The position numbers and the translations under genes are program-made. From NCBI GenBank assembly GCA_047967505.1, contig CM106539.1: DNA of 64,000 bases. The stretch is one strand, 5' to 3'. This DNA is from Dipteris shenzhenensis (taxonomy: Eukaryota; Polypodiophyta; Polypodiopsida; Gleicheniales). Of the stretch, positions 44,754 through 56,079 are shown one piece after another; within the stretch, counting starts at the first letter, position 1, and every line of letters starts with the position of its first letter. The notes beneath the pieces are model-generated. The model had not been told where the DNA came from. It searched no databases and saw only the letters and a list, made by a program, of their open reading frames with translations.

Positions 44754-45615
44754 TATAAGGTAATGCTGTTGCTCTAGAGTCCAGAGATGAAGAAAGGGGC
44801 ACATTTTTACAGAGAGAGAAGCTTGAAACTGTAGATATCTTAGATAGAAAGAAATATATATTGACGTCCTTGGGAGGCCTCATGAAGTGAAAAAAATAAC
44901 TCATACAAGCCTCGAAGGTCTGAAGCAAAGGGCAGGCTAGGGAAAGTGGTTGCTGTAGAGAGATAAGCCTGATAGAGATGAGAGAAGATAGTTGCACGAC
45001 CAAGAGGGCTTGAGGGGAAGGCTGGCTTCACCAAGATGGGGAAGGGAGGAGGGCTGCTGCACCGAGGAGGAGGAAGGACAGAAATGCGACGTGAAATGAG
45101 GCCCTTCTTTTCTAGGCCCAGCTCACAATTTGCCCAAGATGGCAAGTTTTTGGGACCCTTCTCAGCCCACCAAATGGTGGCTGGCCCCTACACTTTGTCC
45201 CATGTCTCCTTGCCACTTGCCCCCTCCCTTGGGCTAGCTGGCCCTGCTGTCAGCTCAGCATGCAGCTTGCCACACGTCACCAAAAACCCTAAAGATTCAA
45301 ATTTGTCAGAATTGAATTTTGACTTAACTGACGGGTTCCTAGCAGGTAGTCCGGCATTGACGTACTCTAGAGCCACTTTTGAGTTTGATTAACCTCTGTT
45401 AAGAGGTTTATTAGTTTGTCGTCTATCTTGTATCTCCATGCCTCTTGGCATGTTTTTTGGCTCAGAGTGAGAAATTTTCTTGGATGGTTGCTAGGTCGGT
45501 CAGCAATCTGTGCATTTGATTGGTCCTAGAAATGGGTACTCAGATGGGGTGTGATTTCTAATGTCCCTCTTGAGAATAGAAGGAAAATATCATTCTTTTG
45601 CAAAACGTAATATTT
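44754..45615. other. Unassigned spacer
   Basis: GA-rich sequence without a supported gene. Overlapping short frames on both strands (44840-45392) have no motif. Confidence 0.4.
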
Positions 45616-45620
45616 TAAAA

Positions 45621-45765
45621 TAAACAGAAATTTAAACGAAAAATTACCAAGCAAGTAAACAGAAATTTAAATGAAAAATTACCAAGCAAGTGGATATAGC
45701 AATGTTTTTTTTAAAAATAAACAGAAATTTAAACGAAAAATTACCCAGCAAGTGGATATAGCTTG
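45621..45765. repeat. AT-rich tandem repeat, three units
   Basis: TAAACAGAAATTTAAA-GAAAAATTACC-AGCAAGT starts at 45621, 45656 and 45718. The second and third also share GTGGATATAGC. Confidence 0.9.
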
Positions 45766-45937
45766 AAGATGAGTGACAACACCATTAGCCTCTCCCTCCC
45801 TCCCTTCATTGCACATCGGGCAGGCTCCCATCTTCAACTGTATGCGTTCACACCTTGCAGCAAGGTTAGAGGGATTTTTTTTTTCTTGTCGCAGTCATTG
45901 TTGCAGTAGTTGATGGGTCTATCGGTCTTCCATCATG

Positions 45938-46290
45938 GACCCATCCAGCATAGTACCTCTCCTCCGAGCATTCAAGGAGCAAGATCGTCTCTTTGAGCAG
46001 AATCAGCTCCTTTTTGAGCAACTCCAGCTCTTGCGCAACGAAAACGAAGACAAAGGAGGATGCAACTACATTGGACCGTTTCGAGCTTCTGCTGGAACAA
46101 GAACGCCTTGAAGTGGCTGTACATCGGGCCAGATGCCATACCGACTTGGCAGCATTGGAGATCCAGCACAGGCAAGACTGAGAGCAGATGCTTTTACATC
46201 ATCGGCAGTCCCTCACGGCCTGCTTACAGTTCCTCTCCCAATCAACAACTACCAATGAGAGTCCATCATTCGTTTAGGGGTATTCCACCC
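45938..46290 (+). pseudogene. Coiled-coil reading frame, frameshifted
   Basis: From ATG 45938 the frame reads MDPSSIVPLLRAFKEQ and continues with heptads rich in Leu, Gln and Glu. A frameshift around 46020-46050 moves the coding trace to LDRFELLLEQERLEVAVHRA with further helical heptads (46060-46180). The family is not recognised. A gag-like role is possible from its position near the start of an LTR element, but no capsid motif is seen. Confidence 0.4.
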
Positions 46291-46304
46291 TAGAGCACAA
46301 TGTA

Positions 46305-46980
46305 GTGGACTATCCTTCCACAATACCCACAGACAATTCTGCATTCGCAGGCGGTCCTTTATCTACTCAGGAGTCTTCCATCTCCGAGCACAGTTTAGTG
46401 GACTATTCTGCAACAGTTCAGACATTAGCTTCTCTTGGGTCTACTCGTTCAGGGGACCATTCAATTTCCACAATAGCTGCATGCAGCTCCTCAGGGTCTT
46501 CCACCCACGAGGTTCTTACAACCATTTCCAGAGCCAGCTCTCAAGGGTCTTTCATCTCCGGGGCTAGCTCAGCTCCAGTTTTATCAATTTATTCTCTTGG
46601 GGTTCCCACCCAAGGGGATCGCCAATCAGTACAATTAGTTCGGATGGGTTTTTCACTCAACTAGTAGCTTTATCATGTCCAATAGTTCCTCTGGGTCTTC
46701 CACACAGGAAGCTCAGCCAGTATTCAGAGTCCTTTGTGATGGGTCTTCCATCCTTGGAGGCATCTTAGACCCATTAGCAGTTGTAGTAGATGAGCCTCTA
46801 GGGTCCACCACACGAGAGGGTTGTCTAGTTCGTACACTTAGCTCTCTTGGGGCTTCCACCCAAGGGGACACCCTAGATGCAACAGACAAGTGCGATGGGT
46901 CTTCGATCCATCAGGGCTCTTCATCATCTACAGTTAGTTCCCATGGGTCCTCACCCTTGGAGCTTCATTGGCCACTTTAG
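46305..46980 (+). pseudogene. Ser/Gly/Thr repeat-coding region
   Basis: Two consecutive frames (46305-46664 and 46675-46980) are made of degenerate 18-22 residue units containing S-x-GSST-x-E or SLG-x-STQGD. At DNA level units carry GGGTCTTCCA-CC. One TAG and a frame change separate the halves. No family is recognised. Confidence 0.4.
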
Positions 46981-47914
46981 CTTTAGTCGGGCTGACTTAC
47001 ATTTCACCTTCTCATTAGGAGTACTTCAGGACTAGTGGGCTCAGTTTCCAGCCCCACTGGCCTTGACGCTTAGTAGGCCTAGTAGGAGGGAGTACCCTCA
47101 CAATTGGAGAAGCAACTATAACTATCAGCATTTGATGATTCTTTGGCAGTCAGTGAGGATAGTCATGCAGTTTTCTCCACAATTCCCCTTCCTCAGTTCT
47201 TTAGGGAAGCAGCAATTGCAGTTTTAGTCCATCAAGAGGCTGATGACGTTTTACCATCATTGTGTCCATTCAGTGAGGCCAGTCTCTCTTCTTTAGCAGG
47301 TCTCGAGCCACTAGCACTAGCAGTGGCCAGTCCACACCTGCAGTTCCCTTGGTGATGACAACAGTTGGCTCGATTTATCAGAGTTGTGCTCATTAGTCTT
47401 AGTCCTTTCTTAGTACCTTAGGGGGGCAAGCTTAGTACCAATATCCCTTCGAGAGGAAGCTATGCCATCCATCACAGTCCTTTCGAGAGGCATACCAGCC
47501 AGTCATTGCAAACACGATTTACCCTCTCTCTCTATATATATATAATATATATATGAGGCATTTACATCCATAGTTCCAAATTTGAGGAGGGTGATAGGGC
47601 GTTTACCCTAAGCAACTATCACTCCAGCGAAGGAGAGGTGTATACCAGCTTTCTCTCACATGCAGACAACAATATGTTAGTTTCCAAGAGAGCATGTGAG
47701 TAAGCTGGAGTTTTGAGGCTTGCAGTTTTGGTTACCTAGCCTTAATGACTTTGTCATTACCCCAACAGTTCATATAGTATCATCGGCAATGTGATGGACC
47801 TTCCATAGTGGCGAGTGTGCATGCCAGTAGTTAGTAGCTAGTTTCATGCCAATAGCCTTCCACAGTGCAGTGCCTCTCTGCATTAGTAGCCTAGTTCAGT
47901 TAGTCCTCAACAAT
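46981..47914. other. Continuation of the old element interior
   Basis: A short frame (47143-47355) is rich in Leu, Ala and Ser. Two related strings containing CCATC or CAGCCAGTCATTGC follow GAGAGG at about 47450-47510. An AT microsatellite lies at 47526-47556. Nothing else is supported. Confidence 0.35.
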
Positions 47915-48840
47915 TAAAACCAAACTGGAGGGTGTAAAACAGCTATGGCTTCGCTTTAACGACGGAATTTAGCTCTCCAAAGCTCTCCCTCACTCCCTCT
48001 CTCTGAACATACACTAGGGCCCAGGACAAATTGTCGGGCTGGACCCCCCCGAAGGTCTTTATTCATTTCAGAAATTCTGTTACAGAAGTTCAGCTTCAGC
48101 TTAGAGCTGTCTCGTAAGTCTCTCTCCCCTCTACAAAACGTGAAAAATCCTTCTTTTACAAGAGCTTCAAGCTCTATTCAAATTGGCAACATGCCACTTG
48201 TCTAAAATCTAGACTAAATTCTATTACAAGCCTCTAAGGGCCATTCTGGAGTCTTCAAAGCTCTCGGTCACACGAACCGCTTCCTAGATGCTTGTCAGGC
48301 TCCCATTTCGCTTAGGAAAAATAATCCTTGCTAGTACCTGCAACAATTAATTAAAGCGCACCACCATGGTACCCATTAATTGTTAGCGCTTTGCATGCAA
48401 ATAACACACTGTGGACTAATCCTAGTCACGGTGGGCGTCCCCACTGAACACATGTGCACATCTAAACAAATATATATATACAAATAAATAAATATATTTT
48501 TCTCTGGTTGACCGGAGTCAACACTCTTGATTATATTTAAAGAGCTTTGACCAAGGGTCAAGGCGCCTTGATTATAGCCAAGTCTCTCCAACCGGAGTTG
48601 GCACATCTTGGTTAACCGGGGTTAACCCTCTTGGCGCATGCCAAGTCTTGTTGACCGAAGTCAACACTCTCTGACCGCAGTCAGATTTACTTGACTGGAG
48701 TCAAGTATCTTTGACCATAGTCAATACTTCGACCATTAAAATAACTCTTTGACCGTAATTAACACATATAAAACTCTTTAACTATGATCAAATAAATGGT
48801 CAACTGTACTTTGACTTAGGATATTTACATTGTGGTGACA
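47915..48840 (-). repeat. Chromovirus 2, 3' LTR
   Basis: It contains the hairpin array at 48508-48724 in its U3 part. The ends are TG...TA on the element strand, a non-canonical pair supported by the target duplication. Confidence 0.92.
48508..48724. promoter_or_regulatory. Array of nine short hairpins, many made of inverted W boxes
   Basis: Stem-loops with 4-nt or similar loops occur at 48508-48521 (TTGACCGGAGTCAA), 48547-48561, 48588-48601 (CCAACCGGAGTTGG), 48610-48627 (GGTTAACCGGGGTTAACC), 48630-48645, 48651-48664, 48671-48684 (CTGACCGCAGTCAG), 48691-48704 and 48711-48724. Five have TTGAC/GTCAA arms, the W-box core bound by WRKY factors, and the others have different but matching arms. 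The same array is in the other LTR at 58047-58263. Confidence 0.75.
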
Positions 48841-48852
48841 TCCCCTCCGCTT

Positions 48853-51510
48853 CTATTCAGTTGACCTCAACTGAAAAGCTTCCTTGTAAACACCCAAAAG
48901 CTGTGGATGATCGGATAACATGTCTTCGTCCATCCACTTGGCATCTAATGCCGTATAATTCTTGAATTTTACAAGATACCTGTAAAATTCCTTACCCTGA
49001 GGGCCTTTACGTACAGTATGGTACACAATTTGCTCTGGCTGAAGGACTTCCTCCAGCTCATCCACTTCTGGTGGATCCTTTGTTACTGGTTCTATAGGCT
49101 CTGGTCCTTGAAATTTCTTTAGAAGACTCACATGGAATGCATTGTGAATCCTCCAATGCTCTGGCAATGCTAATCTGTATGCAACCTCATTTATTCTTTC
49201 TGTAACCCTAAAAGGGCCATAATATCTGGGAGATAACTTTGCATACACTTTCTGTTTGCCTTTAAACTTGCGGAGCCTAGCTTTTTCAAACCTCAAAAGT
49301 ACCCAGTCCCCTTCCTTGAGATCTAGTTGTCTCCTATGTTTATTTGCAGCTCTTTTATGTTTCTCTTGAGACCTTTCAATTGCTGTCCGGACTTGGCTGT
49401 AAGCTGTCTGGAGGTCTCTTACAAACTGATCAGCTGCAAATATTTCATCTTTAGTCCTCAAAATAGGTGGCAAAATCACCTTCCCATATATGACTTCAAA
49501 AGGGGCTTTCCCTGTAGAGCTATGTACTGTATTATTGTAAGCAAACTCTACTAACGGTAGGTACTTTTCCCAGTCTGAACTCGGGTCACCCACGTAGCAT
49601 TTCAGCATATCCAAAATTGTAGAATTTGCTACTTCACTTTGACCATCTGTTTGGGGATGGAAAGAAGAAGAAAAATTCAGATTCGTCCCCATGTTATCAA
49701 ATAAAGCTCTCCAGAATAGACTGGTCATTCTGGGATCTCGATCACTAACAATGGACTTAGGCATACCATGATGTTTAAAGATTTGTGCCATGAACAGCTT
49801 AGCCATATGATCTGCCTTTATGGTTTTACGAACCGGAAGGAAATGAGCTTGCTTGCTGAATCTATCTATGATAGTCCAGATTCCATCATTCCCTGACTTT
49901 GATCTCGGCAAATCAAAAATAAAGTCCATTGTAATACTTTCCCATGGTGCCTGAGGCACGGGAAGAGGCATAAGTAGGCCAGGTGCCTTCCGTCTATCAT
50001 ACTTTATTTTCTGACACGTAAGGCATTCAGTAACAAACTGATGTATATCTTTCCGCATTCCTGGCCAAAAGAAATACCTCTCTAGGGCTAGAGTTGTTGC
50101 TGTAATTCCTCTATGTCCAGCACAGGGAGGTGCATGGCATTCCCCCAAAATCTTTTTCCTCATCTCCTGGGTGATGCAAAGGCAATCATCTTTCATTAAA
50201 TACCCATCTTTCAGGGAATAATGACTGGTGGATTGCCCTTCTTGCATCTGCTGTAAAATTTCACCAAAATCAGAATCATGAGCATAATGTTCCCTCATGC
50301 CTTCCAGGTCCTGATGATAAGCAATAGTTACATTATTGACCTGGGGTCTTCGGGACAAGGCATCTGCCACTCTGTTCCGAATTCCTGGGGTATGGACAAT
50401 CTGAAAATGATACATTGACAGCATGTTTGCCCATTTCATATGCTTCTCTGAAAGCTTGGTCTGAGTCAAAAAGTATTTCAGACTTTGGTGATCTGTTTTG
50501 ACAGTAAAATCTGCACCCAAAAGATAATGTTTCCATGTATGGATGGCATGAATTACAGCCAATAACTCTTTCTCATAGATTCCTAAATATCTTTCCGCAT
50601 CCCGAAGTCGTCTGCTTTCATAGGCTACTACATGACCATTCTGATGCAATGCAGCCCCAACACATTCTCCACAAGCATCACAATCCACATCAAAAGACTG
50701 ATACAGATCCGGAACTACCAGGATAGGTTCTGTAGTCAACTTTTCCTTGAGTGTATTGAATGCTTTCTTCTGTGATAATCCCCATGTGAAGGCTGCATTT
50801 TTCTTAGTGAGGTCATGTAATGGAGCTGCGATATCAGCAAAATGTCTGATAAACCTTCTGTAGTAAGAACACAAGCCTAAAAAGCTTCGAACTTCATGCA
50901 CAGTTTTCAGCTCTGGCCATTCCTGAATGGCACGGATCTTCGCTGGATCCATTTGTATCCCATTCTTGGATATTATATGCCCCAGATAGTGGATTTCTTC
51001 CAGGAAGAATTCACTTTTCTTGCTGTTTGCATAGAGCTGATGATTTCTCAGCTCTTGAAACACTATAGCAAGATGTTCTCTGTGCTCTTTCTCTGTCTTA
51101 GAAAAAACTAAGATATCATCAAAGAAGGTACCCGTAAAATGCCTGTACTTCCGGAAGATGCGATCCATCATTCTATTGAATGTGGCTGGAGCATTTGTCA
51201 ACCCAAAAGGCATCACTAAGTATTCATACAACCCGAATGTTGTGCGGAATGCTGTCTTATGCACATCCTGAGGCTGTATCCTCACTTGGTGGTAGCCACT
51301 CTTCAAGTCTATCCTGCTGAAAACTGAAGCTCCATTTAACTGATCCAGGACATCATCAATACGCGGAATAGGGAATCTATTCTTGATGGTCATTTTGTTC
51401 AGTGCGCGATAATCGATGCACATACGGAATGAACCATCTTTCTTCTGTACTAGCAGTACAGGGGAACAAAAAGGAGACGAGCTGGGCTGAATCAACCCTT
51501 TGGACAGCAA
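48853..51510 (-). CDS. Chromovirus 2 pol: RT, RNase H, integrase, chromodomain
   Basis: The frame is open without damage from the insertion site to the stop at 48853. RT motifs in order: [33 protein letters not shown], active site [11 protein letters not shown]. RNase [45 protein letters not shown]. Integrase: zinc region [11 protein letters not shown]...CLTCQKIK, then Asp in MDFIFDLP, Asp in [10 protein letters not shown] and Glu in [14 protein letters not shown]-terminal [19 protein letters not shown] is followed by a chromodomain ([20 protein letters not shown]) that would guide integration to heterochromatin. All catalytic residues look present. It is now separated from its gag start by the nested element, so it is not expressed as one protein. 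Confidence 0.92.
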   Translation of the reverse strand: MLSKGLIQPSSSPFCSPVLLVQKKDGSFRMCIDYRALNKMTIKNRFPIPRIDDVLDQLNGASVFSRIDLKSGYHQVRIQPQDVHKTAFRTTFGLYEYLVMPFGLTNAPATFNRMMDRIFRKYRHFTGTFFDDILVFSKTEKEHREHLAIVFQELRNHQLYANSKKSEFFLEEIHYLGHIISKNGIQMDPAKIRAIQEWPELKTVHEVRSFLGLCSYYRRFIRHFADIAAPLHDLTKKNAAFTWGLSQKKAFNTLKEKLTTEPILVVPDLYQSFDVDCDACGECVGAALHQNGHVVAYESRRLRDAERYLGIYEKELLAVIHAIHTWKHYLLGADFTVKTDHQSLKYFLTQTKLSEKHMKWANMLSMYHFQIVHTPGIRNRVADALSRRPQVNNVTIAYHQDLEGMREHYAHDSDFGEILQQMQEGQSTSHYSLKDGYLMKDDCLCITQEMRKKILGECHAPPCAGHRGITATTLALERYFFWPGMRKDIHQFVTECLTCQKIKYDRRKAPGLLMPLPVPQAPWESITMDFIFDLPRSKSGNDGIWTIIDRFSKQAHFLPVRKTIKADHMAKLFMAQIFKHHGMPKSIVSDRDPRMTSLFWRALFDNMGTNLNFSSSFHPQTDGQSEVANSTILDMLKCYVGDPSSDWEKYLPLVEFAYNNTVHSSTGKAPFEVIYGKVILPPILRTKDEIFAADQFVRDLQTAYSQVRTAIERSQEKHKRAANKHRRQLDLKEGDWVLLRFEKARLRKFKGKQKVYAKLSPRYYGPFRVTERINEVAYRLALPEHWRIHNAFHVSLLKKFQGPEPIEPVTKDPPEVDELEEVLQPEQIVYHTVRKGPQGKEFYRYLVKFKNYTALDAKWMDEDMLSDHPQLLGVYKEAFQLRSTE

Positions 51511-51795
51511 TGTTGGAGATAAGTGCACACTAAGTGTACTATTTCCTAGTCTAAGTCTAAGTCTAGTCTTTATGTCTTGAGTGTGTGCCATGTGGCACTT
51601 CTACAATTATCCCATAAACACTCTTGCATTATGTCTTGTACTTTGGCCCATATATTCAATGGGTCACATCATTCTAATCTATCTGTCTAGCTTGTGTCTT
51701 GTCTACACTCTTCTCAAGGTATTTCTTATCTTTCAGTCTTGTCATCTCATTTCCATTTCCAGTTTCTAGTTCTAGTTCTTTTTCATATTCCAACT
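51511..51795 (+). repeat. TR-GAG 2, 5' LTR
   Basis: Identical to 53783-54067. Confidence 0.95.
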
Positions 51796-51808
51796 TGGTA
51801 TCAGAGCC
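51796..51808 (+). other. Primer binding site, TR-GAG 2
   Basis: TGGTATCAGAGCC, directly after the LTR. Confidence 0.9.
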
Positions 51809-52632
51809 AGCTTGATCCCTCTTCTCCACCCTCAGTCTGCTGTAGCCATAGCTGCCCCTTCTCAGATTTCTCCCCCGCTCAGCTGGTCGCCATCTTCCTC
51901 TTCTTCCCGTCTTCTCCACGCCGTACTTCGCTGCCGCTGTAAAACTGCCCGCCATCTCTCTTCCCGATCTGCCATTGCGCTGCCAGATCTGTTGCGCAGT
52001 TCCAGATCTGCACGTCAGATCTGCGCAGATCTGGCGCTGCTTCCGCTCCTGCTGTCGCTCAGCCAGATCTGAGCGCCACGCAGCATCTATCTCTCCTCTC
52101 CGTACGACCGCCGCTGTACGCCGCCGTACTTCGTTCGTCTTCGTCCGTACGCCGTCTTCGTCAGCATCCGTACAGTCCGTACAGTCCGTACGACTGTACG
52201 GAATCTGTACCTGCACCCGTTGTCTGCAGATCTGGCCTCTACTGCTGCAGATCTGTCTGCCATTTCTTCCCTGATTTCTGAGCTGAAGGAGCTGCCCACG
52301 ACTTTTTGAAGCTGCTGCCCGTACCTTTTCCGTTCGAAATAAAGGAGGAGCTGAAGTTTTTTTTTATCTCTGCCCAACCTGCATTCAGTTCTGCATTCAG
52401 TTCTTACTAAGGTACTGTACATTGTCTCTTTCAGTTTGCTGAGCAGTCTTTGTTAATCCTCATATCTGCAAACTGCTGGTTCCTCCTGCTTCGATGGGCT
52501 GTCATATGCTATGGCCCTGACAAAGTGGTGAGAGAACTGGCTTCTAGGATCTCTTCTTCTCATTTATTTCTACAATATTGTAAGGGAATAGACACTGCCC
52601 TTGCATCCTAGCAAGAGGTAAGACCTTCCCAC
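51809..52632 (+). promoter_or_regulatory. TR-GAG 2 leader with CAGATCTG and CCGTAC clusters
   Basis: CAGATCTG recurs about six times between 51980 and 52260, and CCGTAC or its reverse many times between 52095 and 52215. No long plausible reading frame precedes gag. The same motifs occur in the leader of the copia at 28816-35286. Confidence 0.6.
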
Positions 52633-53463
52633 ATGGCATCCTCCTCTCATTCTCTCATGTCTATCGACAAATTCAATGGGTCCAATTTTCATACTTGGCA
52701 GATCAAACTCAAGTGCCATCTTATGAAAGAAGGCCTTTGGGACATTGTTCACCGTGATGCCCCCGAAGGTCCATCTGAGCAAATTGTTACTGCCAAGAAC
52801 GACAAAGCCTATGCTATCATATTGCTTGGCCTTGGAGATGATTACATTCATCACATCTCCGACATACAGTCAGCTCCTCAAGCATGGATCACTCTGGATA
52901 CTCTTTTTGGAGCCCGATCTAAAAACTCTAAAATTGCACTTATGATCTCACTCTTTGATCTACATATGCAGGAAGGAGCTACTATAGCCTCTCATGTTAA
53001 TTATCTTCGCAGTCTTATGGTTCAGCTTGCGTCAGTCAAGTCTCCCATCTCCGAAGATATTGCTATTGCCGTGCTTCTCAAAAGCTTACCTGACTCCTAT
53101 GCTACTCTTGTCACTACCTTCAAGTATCATAATAATCCTTCTCTTGAGGGTATCATCAATGCTCTCCAAGAGGAAGAAAGAACTCAACAACGCAAGGTAA
53201 CTGACACTGCCTTTTTAGCAAAGAAAGGCAGTTCTAAGGTAAGAAAGCCTTGCACCCATTGTGGGAAGACTAATCATCTGGAGAAGGACTGTTTCAAGGC
53301 TCATCCATGCACCATTTGTGGCCGTGATAATCACCGGGAGAGGGATTGCTATTCCAAAACCTCTACATCAGCTCCTGGATCTACCTCAGCCCATGTTGCT
53401 GCAACATCTCCATCAGCTGATCCTGCTGTTCCTTCCTTACATGATGAAAAATGGGCTTTCTGA
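52633..53463 (+). CDS. Gag polyprotein of TR-GAG 2, 276 aa, intact
   Basis: A copia-type nucleocapsid protein. The start MASSSHSLMSIDKFNGSNF and TWQIKLKCHLMKEGLW (residues 22-37) form the copia gag N-terminal motif. A UBN2-type core follows (AWITLDTLFGA, LLKSLPDSYATL, about 84-163), then two CCHC zinc knuckles, CTHCGKTNHLEKDC (207-220) and CTICGRDNHRERDC (226-239). The frame ends 37 residues after the second knuckle without reaching a protease. ATG 52633 is chosen because the conserved N-terminal motif lies immediately after it. The double knuckle separates it from the single-knuckle gag of TR-GAG 1, so the two are different families. Confidence 0.92.
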   Translation: MASSSHSLMSIDKFNGSNFHTWQIKLKCHLMKEGLWDIVHRDAPEGPSEQIVTAKNDKAYAIILLGLGDDYIHHISDIQSAPQAWITLDTLFGARSKNSKIALMISLFDLHMQEGATIASHVNYLRSLMVQLASVKSPISEDIAIAVLLKSLPDSYATLVTTFKYHNNPSLEGIINALQEEERTQQRKVTDTAFLAKKGSSKVRKPCTHCGKTNHLEKDCFKAHPCTICGRDNHRERDCYSKTSTSAPGSTSAHVAATSPSADPAVPSLHDEKWAF

Positions 53464-53782
53464 TTACTTCTATGTCTTGTCTACCACCTTGACCACCGAT
53501 GATGTAGGTCAAGGGGTTCTAGTGTCTTGGTCTTTCTATTGGTCTACAGTCAGTCTTCTGTCTATCTAGTCTTGTCTGTCTGTCTATTTGTCTATCAATC
53601 TGACTATGTTTTAAGATCCATCTTGTCCCTACCCTTGTGGACCCATATGAGGATATCACTTGAGGAGGGGTGTCTCAGGATCTTTTGTCTGTCATGTCTT
53701 CTATCTTGTCTCTCAGTCTATCATTCTTTATGTCTGTCCTCTAGTCTTGTCTTTCTTACTCCTAGTGTCCACTTAAGGAGGG
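53464..53782 (+). other. TR-GAG 2 3' non-coding interior and polypurine tract
   Basis: T- and CT-rich sequence with many TCTGTCT-like repeats, ending in ACTTAAGGAGGG before the LTR. No pol remnant is recognisable. Confidence 0.8.
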
Positions 53783-54067
53783 TGTTGGAGATAAGTGCAC
53801 ACTAAGTGTACTATTTCCTAGTCTAAGTCTAAGTCTAGTCTTTATGTCTTGAGTGTGTGCCATGTGGCACTTCTACAATTATCCCATAAACACTCTTGCA
53901 TTATGTCTTGTACTTTGGCCCATATATTCAATGGGTCACATCATTCTAATCTATCTGTCTAGCTTGTGTCTTGTCTACACTCTTCTCAAGGTATTTCTTA
54001 TCTTTCAGTCTTGTCATCTCATTTCCATTTCCAGTTTCTAGTTCTAGTTCTTTTTCATATTCCAACT
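53783..54067 (+). repeat. TR-GAG 2, 3' LTR
   Basis: Identical to the 5' LTR over 285 bp. Confidence 0.95.
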
Positions 54068-56079
54068 AGCAAGTCCTGTACCTGAGCCATAATCTCCTCT
54101 CTCTGAGTCGCACTGACTCTATAAGGGGGTCTGTTTGGGGGCTCACTACCAGGCATTAACTCTATCTGATGATCTTCTGGTGTCTCTGGGGGTAACTCCC
54201 CTGGCAAAACATCAGAAAAGCAATCTTTAAAGTTTACAAGAAACTGGAACTTATTTTTGTCTGCATCATTCATTTCAGCATGCATATCATTCTCTTTTTC
54301 TTTTACAAAAACCATGTACGTAGAAATTGCAGACTTTATTGCTTTCCTGCATGAAACATCAGATACAATGGGGATAGTGTCCCCTTTATTCCTGGCAATT
54401 AAACGCTGATTTTTCCCCCTATGCACAAACTCCAGCACTCTTTCAGGAAGAGTCAACTTCACTGCCTTGCGGTGAAACCAAGGCATCCCCAAAACTACAT
54501 CATAATGTTTCAGTGGAGAAATGAAGAAGTCTTCCTGATCCACATAACTTTGAACATGAAGACGGAGCTTCCCTATCAAGGGAGTAACTGGCACAGGATT
54601 CCCACAAAACATTTGATCGGCATCCAAAGCCCTGCCTAACTCTTCCGTCTTTATTCCCAGCCTCAGGGCTAGATCCTCTGATATGAAATTATCAGTAGCC
54701 CCTGGATCAAATAGAATTAGCGCTTGCTGGTCTCTAACTTTGCCCCATGATAGCAGTAATTCTCGTTCTTCTGGGTTCAAAGCATGACCCAGTATATCAG
54801 GAATTCCCCCTGCCATTGGCTTTTGCGGTCCTCGTGGCTTCTCTGCCTCTTTTCCCTTCGATGTTGAAGGCTTTTCTGGGCACTGGGCAGCCACATGCCC
54901 CTCTTTACCGCACCTGAAGCATTTCCCATCTCTACGGAATTCCGCTATCTGTTCAGGGGTGAATAGAGATTTGCCCTTATAAGTCTTTGAGAACTGAGTA
55001 CCCCTCGGCTTCTGAGGCTGAAACCCTTTCTTTTCAGCCTTGGGGGACTCTTTCTTTTCTGATTTTAGAAAATCAGTTTTCTTTTTATCAGCACGTCCTG
55101 CATGCAAGGATGGCACTGTAGATGGATCTTGTAGCGGCACAAGACTCGCTATTGAGGCTGAATGCATAAGATCTTGAATATTCTTTGCCCCCAAAGCATT
55201 CACTACTGCCTGAATTCTTGGAGTGAGACCTGCTCTGTACTTCCTCATCTGGGTGCCTTTGAAGATCTTTTTGAACGGTGCAACCTGCAAATAAGCATCC
55301 CAGAACTTTTGGTTGTACCCATCCACTGTATCTCCTGCATCCATGTGCAAGCTGTCCCAATCTTGAAGAACATGGTCTCTAAACTGTTTAGGCATGAACT
55401 GCTGGTAGAAGGCTTTCTTGAAACCCTTCCACTTCCTTGGGGCTGACCCATCTGTGGTCAGTGCACTCCACCATGCACTAGCCGTTGCTGTTAGGTGTAG
55501 ACTGACCATTCTTAACTTGGAGGATTCTGAAAATTTCTCAGTACCGAATGCAGCATCAAACTGTCTGATAAACTGCAATGCTTTGTCTGTATGACCATAC
55601 TGTCCATTGTAGATCATAAACTTGACAGATTTTCCTCCCTCTTTAAATTCCCTGGTCGCTTTGGAAGACTTTCTCTTCCCAGACTTCTCGTGTTTCCTTC
55701 TTTTCCTGGATGGTTTATCTGATAAGGAAGAAGAAGACACAGAAGTCGAACTCGAGGTAGACGGTGATGGACTAGGAGATCGGTGATGATGCCTCGATCT
55801 CTTTTTACTATGGAACCGTCTCCTATGAGATCTATGAGATCTCTCTCTCTCAGGCTGTACACGAGAATGTGCCTCCGGCATTGGCACGTCATATACTGGA
55901 TTAGGCATAGCTTCTGCTGGAAACAAATGCTGAGCCCTGGGATCCCTTTTTAGATTTTCCAGCTCTTGTATACGAGTGCATACCATCTGTTCAAATTCTT
56001 GTTGAGTTTGCGGCACATTTCTCTGTCCTGGATGTACATCCCTATCTTGTGAATCCCACTGGATAGGTGATTGATCCAT
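54068..56079 (-). CDS. Chromovirus 2 gag and protease
   Basis: The frame opens at ATG 56079. Residues about 80-145 are an Arg/Ser/His-rich tract (RSHRRRFHSKKRSRHHHR then SPSPSPS), unusual for gag and like an SR domain. The Retrotrans_gag region spans about 160-290 (WWSALTTDG, FKKAFYQQFMP). A CCHC knuckle CFRCGKEGHVAAQC lies at 387-400. The aspartic protease has ALILFDPGATDNFISEDLA, with Pro where most retropepsins have Ser or Thr after the catalytic Asp. The end leads into the RT run-in (PYRVSATQREEI), where the nested element at 54067 cuts the frame. No other damage is visible. Confidence 0.9.

Larger units (their letters stand above)
51511..54067 (+). mobile_element. Gag-only LTR retrotransposon (TR-GAG type) with identical LTRs
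   Basis: LTRs 51511-51795 and 53783-54067 are each 285 bp and identical at every position I compared. Target duplication AGCAA lies at 51506-51510 and 54068-54072. The primer site TGGTATCAGAGCC starts at 51796, and the polypurine tract AAGGAGGG is at 53775-53782. LTR ends are TGTTGGA...TCCAACT, a TG...CT pair. The interior holds an intact gag and nothing else. It is inserted between the protease and RT parts of chromovirus 2, in the opposite orientation. It is the youngest insertion in the window. Confidence 0.95.

Noticed and set aside
51581-51769. Identical 62-codon frames at 51581 and 53853 as a duplicated small gene
   Set aside because: Both lie inside the identical LTRs of TR-GAG 2.
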